NCBI GenBank assembly: GCA_029582165.1
Contig: CM055882.1
Location: 21,610,867 to 21,674,866, forward strand
DNA length: 64,000 bases
Direction: 5' to 3'
From: Portulaca oleracea
Taxonomy: Eukaryota > Streptophyta > Magnoliopsida > Caryophyllales > Portulacaceae
The notes below the pieces were generated by a model that did not search any database, had not been told where the DNA came from, and worked only from the letters and a program-made list of their open reading frames with translations. Made by a program: the position numbers and the translations under genes. Each line of letters starts with the position of its first letter. Position 1 is the stretch's first letter. Below, piece after piece: positions 22,344 to 34,299 of the stretch.

Positions 22344-25300
22344 TCATCTTCTAAACCGAGTTCCTTTGTTTCTTCTGCCAGAATTCCTCCCATCCATTGC
22401 TGATGTCCAGAAAAAGAGAGCCATCCAGAAAAGAACTGCAAAGAAAATCTGAATACTATCCCATATCCTTGACAAGGTTATGCCAAAACCTGATTCAGGT
22501 ATAAGGGAAAATGTTACTGTCCGACATCTAAATGATCTGTCAGTTAAAACACATACAAAACATGTACGAATGAATTGAGCTGTTTAAAAAGAGCAAGTCA
22601 GTTTTTTTAAAGAGAGCGCATAAAAATGGTGTTTTTCACCTTGCTGACTTAAACCTTTAATACACATATTATCCGCTTCAAATGGGTGGATATGGGAATC
22701 TTGGAGATAAATTTAGAATTCCATAACACAATTACAGAACCCTATCAATGTTGACGACCAAAAAGGTACTCCTACCGTATACAACTGCTGTTTTATACAA
22801 GTCAACGATTTTATTGTTGATTATTTGAACAATGCTGCCGAAAGAAACATACACGAATACACCATGTTTTGTGTTTAACTACCGTAGACCCGCACTGTAT
22901 AATAGTAACAATGTCCAAACGTGCAGATCAAGCCTGAGAATAAAAGTTAGTAAACCATTTGCATTATTCTCACTAGAGAGTGCACACAACTCATAAAAGC
23001 TACCACTTTGGCTATTTGTCAAAATCACTATCAGTAGGGAAAATGCATGTTCATCATGTTAAAGGAACTTCATATGGCTGCTCAGAGACATATCAGAGTT
23101 GGAAAAACAGTTACAAATGAACCGCTAGAACATCAAACAGCAGGAAGAGAAAGTAAGAATGCTTGTTTGTTGATCTCGACATTCCTGTCATGGCATTGCT
23201 TTCCTACATTGTGCTTGGAGCCCTTGTGTTGGGATTAAATGGAAAGTAAGAATGCTTCTTTATTGATGAACTCTTGGATAAGCTGTAGTGTTATCTATAC
23301 ACACCCTTTTACACTGAAATTCGTGGAATCTTTGTGAGCTTATTCCATGAAGATCCATGTAACATGACTTTTATATTATGTACTTTTTTATGCTAAGCTT
23401 TGATTAACAATGGATTTCCTTTAATCTAATTGCATATGTACCTACCTACTGGGAGATATGAGACTCTTATCTGACTCATTAATGGTGCAACAATATCATC
23501 GATCACTGCTGTGATTATCAGATATAAAATTTTCAGAACTTAATTTCCTTCATTTTCACTACAGTAGAAGCAGTAGCCCTTAAGTTGCAAGCTTTGCCAA
23601 AGGGCCATTGCTTCCGAGTTTATTTCCCTTTTGGGGTATGGTGACGTGATTGAAATTGGTGAGTAGTTTGGCCCACACAAGAAGAAATAGAAAATGATAA
23701 AGCACTGTATCTGTAAGTACATGCGCACATTCTTTAACATCCACTTTGAGGTTTCAACCAGAGGTTGTACACTGGCTAGTTCTGAAGTCGCTGTTTATAG
23801 AAGTCAACAGTTTAATTGGTGAATATTGAGCATAAGTTAAAACAATGTTGCCGAAGGAAACATGCACCGTATTATATGCCTCTTGTAATGTATTTTCCTA
23901 ACAATGTCCAAATGTACATATGAAACTTGAAAAGGGAAGTTATAACACTTTTGCACCATTCTTACACGAGTGTGCACAGCTCATAAAAGCCCCTACTTTA
24001 GCTATTTGTCACAATCATTACGAGTAGGGGAAATGCATGTTCATCACATTAGAGAAACTTCAAATGGCTATTCAGAGACATATCAGAGTTGGGGAAACAG
24101 TTTCAAAAGAACCGCTGCAACATCAAACAGCAGGAACAGAAATTGCAATGTATCCTGGTGGTCTTGTAATTCTAGGCTTCTAGGCTCTAGACATCTGCAT
24201 GATAGGAAAATGGTCTAGTATTCTTAAAGAATGCATCATAGCATGAAAAGACTGAAGCGACTCAAACCTTTCACACAGTTGATGTAAACAAAAAGAAAAT
24301 AGTTTTGTTCACCTATTCTGCTATATGGTGAAGTCAATGTCACCCTACGCAACTTTTAGTTTATGGGTTGATACGAATTGAAAGTTTTCCTACTTTTGAC
24401 TTGTGAGTTGCAACCAGGAGGAAATGGTTTTTCAGAAATTGGGACAAGCAAAATTTTGAAGATCTTTGGTTTCCATGTTTTTCACTAAACTTCCCATTTT
24501 AAAACATGGTGGTTTCCTGTGAATCAGATAGAACTAGATGGCACTACCTTTTCCCTAAAGGGAGATTGGAATTATTTTTACCATTTTTGTCAGTTAATAA
24601 TGCCAAGGCCTTGAACTAAGGTATGGGATTATGATGACTAAGGTTCTTTAACAGCAAAAACATGTTTACTTACAGTGTTGAGGGCTTAACATTGCCAGGA
24701 TAAATGCGTCACTTCCCTCGCCCATCATAATTTAGCAAAAAACATGACGGTGCTTAGGTAACTAGGAGGGATATATTCTCTCCATATTCAATCCCACTGC
24801 AGAGGCACAGACTTCTCGCAGATATATACTATCCTAACCTCCATAAACAGAATTGCCGGAGCATCCAAGTACTTTGTTTTCTAACACTCAAAATAATAGT
24901 CAGCAATTAAGCTCCTCAATCTCCTTCATAAAGGCAAGCATAAATGCTCATCATATCCAAGAGAGACTAAATAAAACAGAAGACTACAGCTGAGCATAAG
25001 GCAAAAAGTACAGCCATAACGAGCTATTCCCCTATGCAATGTTTCAAACTAGGTAGTAAACCCATTTCATGGAATCATACCCCCCATCTGGACAATTGAA
25101 ATAGACAACCATAACGGAATAGGAAAAAATGCAAAATTCCTCCCAAAAATGTTGTTTGCTTCCTTTGTATGGAGTAAATTCACACTGAACCGTTATATCT
25201 GGGGTTCAAACAGAAGGCTCTAACATCTCATACCCTCTACTATCCTATGTCTCGGTGGGACTTTTAGAGTTTGAATTTGGGTCCCTTTTTATGCAGTCCA

Positions 25301-25877
25301 AATCGTTTCACAGTGTCTAACTTCACCTATTACAGCCCATCATGTATGCACATTACCATCTCCTCTCAATGTGAATACTCTCTTCTCCCTTAACTGTCTA
25401 ACTTCTAAGAACAAATGCATGAGAAGCTACACCTTCTTAACGAAATTTCATAACCCGCAAGCATTAAAAAAAAACAATAATTACAAAAATCAACCACCAA
25501 GATGTAGAATTTTAGGATTTAGAAGCGCCCCAATTATATGAGCATAAAAAGATAGCAAAAACTGGAAATTGAATAAAGGAGAGGTGAGAAATGATACCAG
25601 TAGGACGAACAGGGTGGTTTCCGGGACCGGGTTCGGGGCGCTCCGGCGGAGATGGTGGGGGGCCAGCGCTTCCAAGCTGGCAACGACGAATGAAGCGATT
25701 GGGATTTGAGGAGAGCCCAGAGAATGAATGGTGGACATGAATTGGGGAGTGATTGACTGAACAAGGAAAGGAGAGATGGGAATGCGAAGGAAGAGAGAAG
25801 TAGAGAGAAGAAGGCGGGTGGTGGTGGTGGTGATGGTGGTGTAGGAGATGTGCGATTGTTCCAGAGAGAGAAGCCAT
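22344..25877 (-). CDS. Two-exon gene for a 141-aa predicted plastid-targeted single-pass membrane protein
   Basis: Predicted CDS is complement(join(22344..22489, 25598..25877)), 280 + 146 nt = 141 codons plus stop. Exon 1 starts MASLSGTIAHLL and has an eight-His run. It is rich in Ser, His and Pro with few acidic residues, like a chloroplast transit peptide, then turns Pro/Glu-rich (PPPSPPERPEPGPG). Its donor is CTG/GTATCA. Exon 2 follows acceptor GAATCAG/GTTTTGG and keeps phase. It encodes a hydrophobic span (IFFAVLFWMALFFWTSA) and a basic tail ending RFRR. Correct phase across the 3.1-kb intron and the TM-plus-basic-tail ending argue it is real. An additional small exon in the intron cannot be excluded. 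I do not recognise the family. Plastid targeting is inferred from composition only. Confidence 0.7.
22795..24160 (-). repeat. Diverged direct duplication inside the intron
   Basis: About 22795-23170 and 23790-24160 are homologous over some 370 bp, about 1 kb apart. The best-conserved islands are GCATGTTCATCA, AGAGACATATCAGAGTTGG and GAACATCAAACAGCAGGAA-type blocks. Confidence 0.75.
23078..23142 (-). ncRNA. Possible intronic box C/D-like RNA (first duplicate)
   Basis: The minus strand has a CTGCT...AGCAG closing stem, a C-box-like TTGATGT, an internal CTGA and a final CTCTGA beside the stem. The C box is non-standard and the second copy (about 24071-24136) has a weaker stem, so this is tentative. 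Confidence 0.25.
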
Positions 25878-26521
25878 CCTTGGATTTTGAGGACTACTTG
25901 CTGTGAGTCTCTCTGTCTCTCCTATTAGCTCAACTAGACAGACACCTGTGCAAATGTATTCTTGTATGGTGGTTGGCATTCCCAAATTTGCATCATATCA
26001 AGACGAGGGCTCGGAAGGGACAACAGGTGGGTTTTGGTCCTTTGGACGTTCGATATTGGGTTGGGCTCACGTGTTCTCACCATACCTATTCTTTTCATTT
26101 TCTTTTCATTTTATAATTAAGGATGCTATCCAGATAGTCTAATTTGTTATTAAAAAAAAAAAAAGAAAGATTAAATTCTTTTTTTTTCCAATTACCATGC
26201 ACCACCACTCCACTATCACCTATTTCAATTTCCTAGTACCGCCACCCCACCACCACTGAACTTCCGCCCACCATCTCGGCGTTGGAAACCACCTCCGACC
26301 CTCCCATCATCGACGACCGACAGCCAGACCACCATTTTTCTCTCTTTTTAAGCGCCCCCCCCCCCCACCAATATCAAACTTTGGCTTGTCTTTTCCGAAT
26401 GTGTACGAAGTGAAACCACAATTCGCCTTTGTAGATATCCATAGATACTTACAAAGGCAAACAATGGTTCCCTTTTGTAGATATTCAGAAAATGTCTACT
26501 AGGTCTCTCAGAAGAAGGTGA
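25878..26521. other. Upstream region of the 141-aa gene and C-rich intergenic sequence
   Basis: The first 150 bp should hold its promoter and 5' UTR; no clear TATA is visible. A run of 13 C lies near 26354-26367 within a pyrimidine- and Pro-codon-rich stretch. Confidence 0.35.
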
Positions 26522-26695
26522 AGATTGTTTAAGCGAGAAGAGGAGGAGGAGAGAGGCGATGTAGAATTACCTGAGGATGATGAAACGCGTTTCGAGGAGG
26601 CACCAAGCAGAGGACACGGCGGTGGCGATGAGGCGGTTGATTTTAAGGACTTCGACTTGGAAAGAACAGGTATGGTCACCATGTTTTTGTCTTAA
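26522..26695 (+). other. Exon-like acidic open frame, unidentified
   Basis: 57 open codons with an acidic, low-complexity start (REEEEERGDVELPEDDE) and DFKDFDLERTG. A splice-donor-like ACAG/GTATGG lies at 26669/26670. There is no start Met in frame. It may be an exon fragment left by a mobile element, or chance. Confidence 0.25.
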
Positions 26696-27290
26696 TTTAA
26701 TATGCAGACATCTAGTCATTTCCTAATTTAAATCAGAGTTGGATCCGCGTTTGACAATTCGGATCCGTTTGTTATCTTGATTTCGAGGACAACTCGGATT
26801 CACATAAATGAGGTAATTAGACAATTAGGTTCTAAAATGAGAAAATTTTATTTTTAGATATATTAGTTCAATTTTTCAAGACATCTTTTAGAAAATGTAT
26901 GATCATTGCAATTTTAGTGAAAATGTTCAAGAAAAGATTATCACAAATTCAATCATTTCGTACAGGGTTAAGGTTGAATAAATGTGTCAAACTGAAAATG
27001 GAACAGAGTCTAGTTTTGCTAATTTTGTCCGATTTCTAAATTTTCTAAACCTCAAATTTCCCGAACCCGAACTTTTGCTAAATTTAATAATTTGAATAAT
27101 ATGCAATGACTACTTATTTATTATTTATTTTGTTAAAATTTTAAAGTTTTACATGTTCTCTCAAAATTCTAGGTGTTGCTCATGCACACAGCACACACAA
27201 TCCAACCCAATTTTTAATGTAATAATTTCTAGATATAAGATAATTTTAACAGTATTTTGGAAAGAATTACGTTTAAAAATTATAAGAAAA
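26696..27290. other. AT-rich intergenic sequence
   Basis: No gene or recognisable repeat. Confidence 0.4.
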
Positions 27291-27614
27291 TTAGTCCTCA
27301 GACCCATGCGTTGCACGGGACGCAAGTAAACCATACGTATCGTTGAAAATATTATCGATGTTATATTTAAAAGAAAAAAGAAACAACAAAAAATAAAAAG
27401 GATAGTTTTCTTATTTAAAATAATAAAGAAAAAAGAATAGTGCAAATGAAAAAAAAGGAAAAGAAAAAAGAGTCATCAATGCAAACATACTCGCGTTAAT
27501 GCACACATTAATATTACATGATTTTTTTTAAAAAATTAAATAGAATCAATTATAGATTTCTCAAAGTGCCCTCATCATTATTCACATATTTCGATCCTCA
27601 CCCTATGTACCCAG

Positions 27615-27660
<46 letters not shown>
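27291..27660 (-). mobile_element. Helitron-like end pair, about 350 bp
   Basis: On the minus strand a 3' end is visible: hairpin CCCGTGCAACGCATGGG (27303-27319), a short spacer, then CTAA followed by T (27290-27294). A 5'-end-like block, ATTTCTGGGTACATAGGG, lies at 27597-27614 beside an AT run. The same two motifs recur further right. Whether they bound one small Helitron or belong to different elements is open. Confidence 0.5.
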
Positions 27661-27687
<27 letters not shown>

Positions 27688-27778
27688 CATATATACATAT
27701 ATATATATGTATATATATATATGTATATGTATATATACATATACATGTATATGTATATATATATACATATATATGTAT

Positions 27779-27815
<37 letters not shown>
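27618..27815 (+). repeat. Compound microsatellite (AT)n (TG)n (ATAC)n
   Basis: About 35 bp of AT, 28 bp of TG, then mixed ATAC/ATGT repeats. It gives spurious open frames in all directions. Confidence 0.95.
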
Positions 27816-27818
<3 letters not shown>

Positions 27819-28238
27819 AATTACTTATGAATTTAGGAATATATTAATTAAACCTTTTCGAAATCTAACTTAGTAGATATCAGAATTTCATTAATACATT
27901 TAAGATTCTCATTTATCTCCTCGGTAGAAATTGCATTAGACATCAACTATAACTTTGAGATGCTATCTTGTTGTGACAATGACCTAAAAACATAGAACAC
28001 AAATTTAGAATTAAGATAAATATAAAGATAATTTTATCGCATCTTTAGTTTGGCTTATTAACTCATGATTGTAAAACTTACACAAATTGATTCTTGAATT
28101 CATCAACTTCTTTGATTTATGGATTTAAATATACTCGAGTGGTGGAAGCTGAAGATAAGTAAGCATTCCCTGTATATGTCGCAAATATTTCAATAAAATT
28201 GAATCAGATTATCAAAATATCAAATAAATATAATATTT

Positions 28239-28458
28239 GTCAATCACCTCTTGCCTGAGTGGCAAGGGGTCCACCTTCTACCCCAGGTGTCCAGGGTTTG
28301 AATCCTGGGGACGGCATCTCTCTTTTACCATTTTCGGAGAGTGCTGTGGGTTGGATTGGGGCCCATCTTTGGGCCATTGGCATCCCCCGTCCTGGTCCGT
28401 ACCCCTGAGATAGGGGCCCGATGGGTTGGACTATTACCTATGTTAAAAAAAATAATTA
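28239..28458 (+). mobile_element. tRNA-derived SINE
   Basis: About 205 bp plus an A-rich tail. The pol III A box TTGCCTGAGTGG lies at 28251-28262 and the B box GGTTTGAATCC at 28295-28305. The element is flanked by a 17-bp exact duplicate, AAATAAATATAATATTT (28222-28238 and 28459-28475). This combination is diagnostic of a SINE and rules out a plain tRNA gene. It sits inside the RPA1-like relic. Confidence 0.9.
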
Positions 28459-29254
28459 AAATAAATATAATATTTACATATTAGTAAAAGGCAAAAAATT
28501 TCCACGCAGACGCAATTCTATAAGCCAAATACAATAAGGTGAATAATTTATATTTTTAGTAATTTAATAATTGTAAGTATATATATTATAATTATAATTA
28601 ATAAAAACTGAATATATAGTAAGTTAAAAAAAATAAGGTGCATAAATAGTGGTGTATTACTCATTAATTGCCTTACCAAATATCCTCAAGTTCAAGGACT
28701 AAAAACTGGACAATTTTTTCTGGATTTTCTTTTGATGGCGTGGTCTGAATATCCCCCGCACTCACAATAGCACCAATGACATCTGTATAGTTTAGAAAAC
28801 ATGATAAGTTAGTTAATTATTGAAAAAATTTGTTGGTTACATGTAATAAATTTTATAGAAGATGGATGATTACCTGTTAAAATAGTGTTATTTTGTACCC
28901 GTCCCTCGAGCTTTTCAAACCCAATTAAATCAAATATGTGTCTAGGTATTTGGATCAAGTCTCCACTAATTTCCTTGATTGTTGTATTTCCAAAAAAACG
29001 GTATCATAATTTTGCTATCGCTAACAACTCGAAAGTCATATCTGTTAGGCTTGATAGCAAACTTTTCTATAGTGTAGATGCTACCTTCCTTAAGACGATT
29101 ATTGAAACGGGTGGTAAAAATGGCTCTGATGCATGCGTGAATGTATGAACCCTAAAAAAACACAGTAAGAGGCAGATTAGTAGTGAAGAAATGAATCCTA
29201 AAACTTTTTATTAATTTGAATTGAGTAAAGTATATACCTTTTCATCAATGAAGA

Positions 29255-29925
29255 TGTTGGAAATATTTCAAGAGTATAAGACAATTATATAGCCTAAAGA
29301 ATAAAGTATATCAAGTATAAGGATCATATATAAGTGAAACAATAAGAATATGATCAACACGGGTGAAACAGGAAGCAACACGGGTCGTGTTGCCTTCTAG
29401 AGAGCAAGGAAATCATTCCTGGGCTCAACATGGACCGTGTTGATCCAACACGGGTCGTGTTGAATGCAAGTATCGTTTTAAATGCTAACGACTATATGAT
29501 TTTGTATAATTAGTGTTTGATATCGTTATTAAGTATGATTATTATGGGATTACAACAGCTATATGACTTGACTTGGTCAAGGTCATATTAAGGACATAAT
29601 CTCATCATTAAGACTCTTGATTATCCTTTGACTAGGGTATCCTAAGTAGGTGGTATTCTCCTATAAATAGGAGACATCCTAGGCTATTTGAGACACACCA
29701 TTCTAAGCTAATCACAACCTCATTATTGTCTAGACTGCAGCTATACTAGAGTGATTCAAGTGAGAATCTATTTCTTGAGTGTTACAAGTGCTAAGTTTTA
29801 TCCCTTTGAACATTTACGGTATAGTAAATAGTTCTTAAGGAAAGTGAGTACTAGGCTTCGACTCTTAGCGTTATCCAATCGAGTTTCCATTGTTTTATAT
29901 ACCGTTTACTCCCTTTCCTCCAAAA
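29255..29925 (+). repeat. 5' LTR of Copia-2
   Basis: 671 bp, with the palindrome CAACACGGGTCGTGTTG at 29376-29392 and 29446-29462 and a variant at 29426-29442. It ends CCAAAA where the 3' LTR has CCAACA. No tRNA primer site is visible after it. TATA-like CTATAAATAG is near 29662. Confidence 0.85.
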
Positions 29926-29945
29926 ATCTTAAGAACTATTTAGTA

Positions 29946-31349
29946 ATGGCCTCGCTACGTGATATGTCTAGCAATTTCCAAAAGCTAAAGCGCTTTGAAG
30001 GAATGGATTTCCGACGTTGGCAAAGCAAGATGCATTTCTTGCTAACGACTCTCAATGTGGCATATGTGTTTAACATTGAGATCTCTCCCAAGGTGAACCA
30101 AGAACCTTCGGCCGAGAAGGTGACAACCAAGGAGTCTCCAAAAGAGGATGCAACCGTCAAGATTTCCATGGGAGATGGAAGCAATGATCAAGTAAAGGTG
30201 TCCGTGGAAGATGCGGAGGCTACTCGGCAAAGGCTCAAGATGGAGAATGACGACTACATTTGTAGAGGATGCATTCTCAACGGGATGAGCGACACACTCT
30301 TCGATGTCTATCAACATGTGGAGACGACAAAGAAGCTTTGGGAGATGCTTGAAGCTAAGTACATGTCGGAAGATGCGTCAAGTAAGAATTTTCTTGTTAG
30401 TCAATTCATGAAATTTAAGATGGATGATAATAGGAAAATTCTAGACCAATTTCATGAGATTCAATGTATTTTGAGTAACTTTAAGCAACACAATTTGAAC
30501 ATGGATGAAACCATAATCGTATCCTCTATTATTGACAAGCTACCTTCTTCTTGGAATGAAACTAAAAGGACTCTCATGCACCGGAAAGAGGCTATGTTTC
30601 TTGAAGGTTTGGCTAACCATCTTCGGATTGAAGAGGAGTTACGCCTACAAGATGGTACCAAAGAGCAATCTAAGGTCCATATGGTGCAAGAGAATAAGGG
30701 AAACAAGAATAAGAACAAGAGCCACAACAAAACTAGCAAGGGAATTCAAAAGCCTAAGAAAGTTTGTTGGGAATGTGGCAAACCGGGGCACACAAAGAGA
30801 GAGTGTTATCAATGGAAAAAGAAGCATGGTCTTTTGAACAAAGATACATCTAAGGGCAAGAGCAAGGAGAAGGAACCCAATTCCTTCGTAGCCATGATTA
30901 AGGATCATATTAACATGGTATCCATTGGTTGTAATGATTGGTACATAGACTCGGGTGCGTCAAGGCATGTTTGCATTGACAAGAGTTTATTCAAGACTCT
31001 CAAACCAGCGGATGATGGTGTGAAACTCTACATGGGCAATAACCATTCGGTCAAAGTTGAAGGCATTGGGCAAGTGGAACTAGTTTTCACTTCCGGTAAA
31101 TCTTTGCTTTTAAATGATGCGTATTTAGCTCCGGAAGTATGTAAGAATCTTGTATCCGGTTATCTCCTTAGCAAGTTTGGTTTTATGCAAGTTTATGATG
31201 GAGATAACTATGTACTTTCCAAGGGTGGGACTTTTGTAGGGAAGGGATATGCTTATGGGGAAATGTTTAAATTGAATGCGAAAAGTAATAAAGATGGCTT
31301 GATTTCCGCTTATATACATGTGTCTACTTTGAATAAGTCTTTTCTATGA
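29946..31349 (+). pseudogene. Copia-2 gag and protease
   Basis: The start at 29946 (MASLRDMSSNF) lies 20 bp after the LTR; a longer frame from 29844 would start inside the LTR and is rejected. The gag region has the UBN2/DUF4219-type pattern (LKRFEGMDFRRWQSKM, FKMDDNRKILDQFHEI). A zinc knuckle CWECGKPGHTKREC lies near residue 278. Protease follows with the active-site DSGA (WYIDSGASRHVC). The frame stays open to a TGA at 31347, where a Trp codon is expected just before the HARLGH zinc-binding region, so the polyprotein is cut by a single nonsense change. Confidence 0.85.
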
Positions 31350-32440
31350 CATGCTAGATTAGGACATTTGAACTTTTCAAAGTTGAAAGAAATTTCTAAT
31401 CTTGATTTGATTCCTAAGTTGAGTGATGACATAGAAAAATGTAAAACATGCATGCTTAATAAAATCACCAAAAGCTCATTCTCAAGTGTAAAAAAAAACT
31501 TCTAAATTGCTTGATTTAATTCATAGTGATTTAGGAGATTTTCATAGTACACCAATAGGTGGTAAGAAGTATTATGTGACATTCATTGATGATTATTCTA
31601 GATATTGTCAAGTTTATCTTTTGAATTCTAAAGATGAAACACTTGAAAAGTTTAGCGTTTACAAAACCAGAAGTGAACTTCAATGTGAGACCTTGATTAA
31701 AACTTTAAGACCCGATAGGGGAGGGGAATATTATGATCCAAAGTTTTTCCAAGAAACGGGCATTGTTCATGAGACAACCGCCCCGTATACACCACAACAA
31801 AATGGGGTTGCGGAAAGGAAAAATAGAACTTTAAAAGAAATGGTGAATTCTATGTTGTCAAACTCCGGTTTAAGTAATGGATTTTGGGGTGAAGTCATGT
31901 TAACGGCTTGTTATATTTTGAATAGAGTTCCATTCAAAGGGAATTCTAGTACCCCATATGAGTTATGGAACAAAAGAAAGCCAAGTCTTAAGTATTTTAA
32001 GGTTTGGGGTTGTAGGGCTATTGTAAGTGTCCCGGAACCTAAGAAAAGAAAATTAGGTGAAAGAGGAATTGAGTGCATCTTTATAGGCTATGCTCAAGAT
32101 AGCAAAGCTTATAGGTTTTTGGTGGTTGAGCCAAATGAGTACATTTCGGTGAATACCGTGATGGAATCAATAGATGCAATTTTTGATGAGACTAGGTTCT
32201 CTTCAATTCCTGAACCTAAAGAAATAACTCAAGATTCTAATTGAGCCTCAAGATGAAAATCATGAGGGTATATCCATACAAGATGATCTTTCAACTCATG
32301 AGGTTATTCATGATGAAGAAGATGAAAGTATTGAGTTAAGAAGGAGTAAAAGATCAAGGAAAACAAAAGACTTTGGTTCAGACTTCTATGTTTATTTAAT
32401 AGAAGGTTCAAGGGACTCAGTTGAAAGTGAGACCCTATGT
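31350..32440 (+). pseudogene. Copia-2 integrase and linker
   Basis: The HHCC region (HARLGHLNF...KCKTC) follows the TGA at once. An A-run frameshift near 31491-31500 separates it from the core. The core (31507-32244) shows LIHSDLGDF, TFIDDYSRY, LRPDRGGEY and NGVAERKNR, the D-D-E residues of a Copia integrase, then CIFIGY. Another frameshift near 32238 precedes an acidic linker that leads to the RT. Confidence 0.85.
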
Positions 32441-33047
32441 ATGTACAACATAGATAAGGATCCTAAAACTTTTAAAGAAGCTATACAATCTCATGATGCT
32501 TCTTTGTGGAAAGAAGCGGTACAAGATGAGATTGATTCAATAATGGAAAACAATGTTTGGATATTGGTTGATCTTCCTCCGGGAAGTAAACCAATTACCT
32601 CTAAGTGGATCTTTAAAAGGAAAAGGAAAGTAGATGGTACCGTTGAGAGGTATAAAGCTCGATTGGTTGTAAAGGGCTTTACTCAAAAGTATGGTGTTGA
32701 CTACTTTGATACATATGCACTGGTGGCTAGGATAGCTTCAATACGTGTATTGTTAGCGTTAGCTACTATCCATAAGCTAGTTATCCATCAAATGGATGTC
32801 AAAATGGCATTCTTAAATGGAGAACTAGAAGAGGAGGTGTATATGGAACAACCAGAAGGGTTTGTTGTTGAAGGTCAAGAAAAGAAAGTTTGTAAACTTA
32901 TAAGGTCCTTATACGAACTTAAGCAAGCACCTAAGCAATGGCATCAAAAATTTGATGAAGTAATGCTTTCAAGTGGTTATAAGATCAATGAATCAGATAA
33001 GTGTATATACTCTAAGTTTGAGAATGGAAAAGGGGTGATTATATGCC
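32441..33047 (+). pseudogene. Copia-2 reverse transcriptase, N-terminal part
   Basis: Motifs W.EAV..E..S......W.LVDLP, SKWIFKRKRK, YKARLVVKGF, MDVKMAFLNG and EVYMEQPEGF are present in one open frame. It runs into the MULE at 33048 just before the catalytic loop. The residues VII at the break continue as CLYVDD at 38081. Confidence 0.85.
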
Positions 33048-33419
33048 CCCGCTTGCTTTTCGTCGCCCCCCTTTTTACTATTGTCGCCCACCTTTTGCAT
33101 AATATTTCCAACCCACGCCCTTGAACCTCAAAACTTCACTCTCCACTATCTCTCTAGTTTATCTCTCTAGAAAACGCTCTCAACCATCGACCACCACAAA
33201 CCACCCTCATACCGGGATTTAATCGACGAATTTGAGGTATGTTTCGAATTTGTATTTTGAATTTGAGGTTTTATATTTTGTAATTTTGAATTTCGACCGA
33301 AAAACGCAAAAAAATAAAAAAAAAAGAGCTGGATCCGTGCCGCAATGCCATGCCGGATCTGGTGTCATATATTCGCGCGCTTTCGTTTATTGGCAAATTA
33401 TTCCGACCTTTTTTCATTT

Positions 33420-33960
33420 TTTTTAAATATTAATTTTATTAATATTAATTATTATTATTGTTATCTTTATTAATATTGTTATTTTTATGTTTATTAATAT
33501 TGTTATTGTTATTTTTATTAATATTATTATTGATAATAATTGTTATTAATATTATTATTGTTAATAATTGTTATTAATATTATTATTGTTAAATAATAAA
33601 TAAAAATTAAATATTATATTTATTAAAGTTATTATTGTTATTATTAAATATGATAATTATTAATGTTGTTATTATTAATATTATTGTCAATCATGTGTTA
33701 ATTTGATAATTATTAGTGATTAATTGTATAATTATTATTAATAATTATTGTGTTATGAAAATTAGATTAATATTAATATTGTTAATATTAATATTAATGT
33801 TAAGCATGTGTTAATATGATAATTAATAGTGATTAATATCAGTGATTAGTGATTCGTTGTTAATATTTGATGCGTTAATATTATTTAGTGATTAAGCATG
33901 TGTTAATATTTGTGATTAATTGTGTTAGAAAAAAATTGTAATTGTGATGTAGGGTTAAGT
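33420..33960 (+). repeat. ATT/AAT-rich low-complexity stretch, left
   Basis: Irregular TTATTAATATTATT repeats inside the MULE, roughly complementary to the right-hand stretch. Confidence 0.8.
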
Positions 33961-34299
33961 TTAGGGCTTAGTGTATATTCCGAATAGTTTATATGTAGTT
34001 GTGTTAAAAGGATGTTGAGTTTGGATGATTTTGGTTGTTATTTGTAAGTAAGTTGTCGTATAAAGTTGGTATGGGTAACTTATTCATAATCCAATATAAT
34101 TGTCAACTTATGTACTCATAACTCCAAATGATGACATAATAGTTATGTCACATCCATTTAATAACTTAGGTACTCAACAACCAGTTGATACGTAAGCGAA
34201 TAGGTTATTTTGTGATGGTAGGTTAGGATAATAATTATGTTAATGTATAGTTATAGTATGTTTGTTGTATACGTCAAAAAAAGAGGTTGAGTTTTGGGT

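Noticed and set aside
25878..25985. Upstream extension of the 141-aa protein to a Met at 25985
   Set aside because: It would put 36 non-transit-like residues before the MASLSG start; this stretch looks like 5' UTR.
27518..27873. Overlapping open frames rich in Tyr, Ile, Cys, Val and His on both strands
   Set aside because: They are translations of an AT/TG microsatellite in several frames.
28239..28320. tRNA gene
   Set aside because: A and B boxes are present, but there is no acceptor stem. The A-tail and 17-bp duplicates show a SINE.
28885..29148. Plus-strand 87-codon protein
   Set aside because: It is the antisense of an RPA1-like exon, which has splice sites and family motifs on the minus strand.
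29844..29945. N-terminal extension of Copia-2 gag starting inside the LTR
   Set aside because: The segment is LTR sequence; the Met at 29946 fits the usual gag start.
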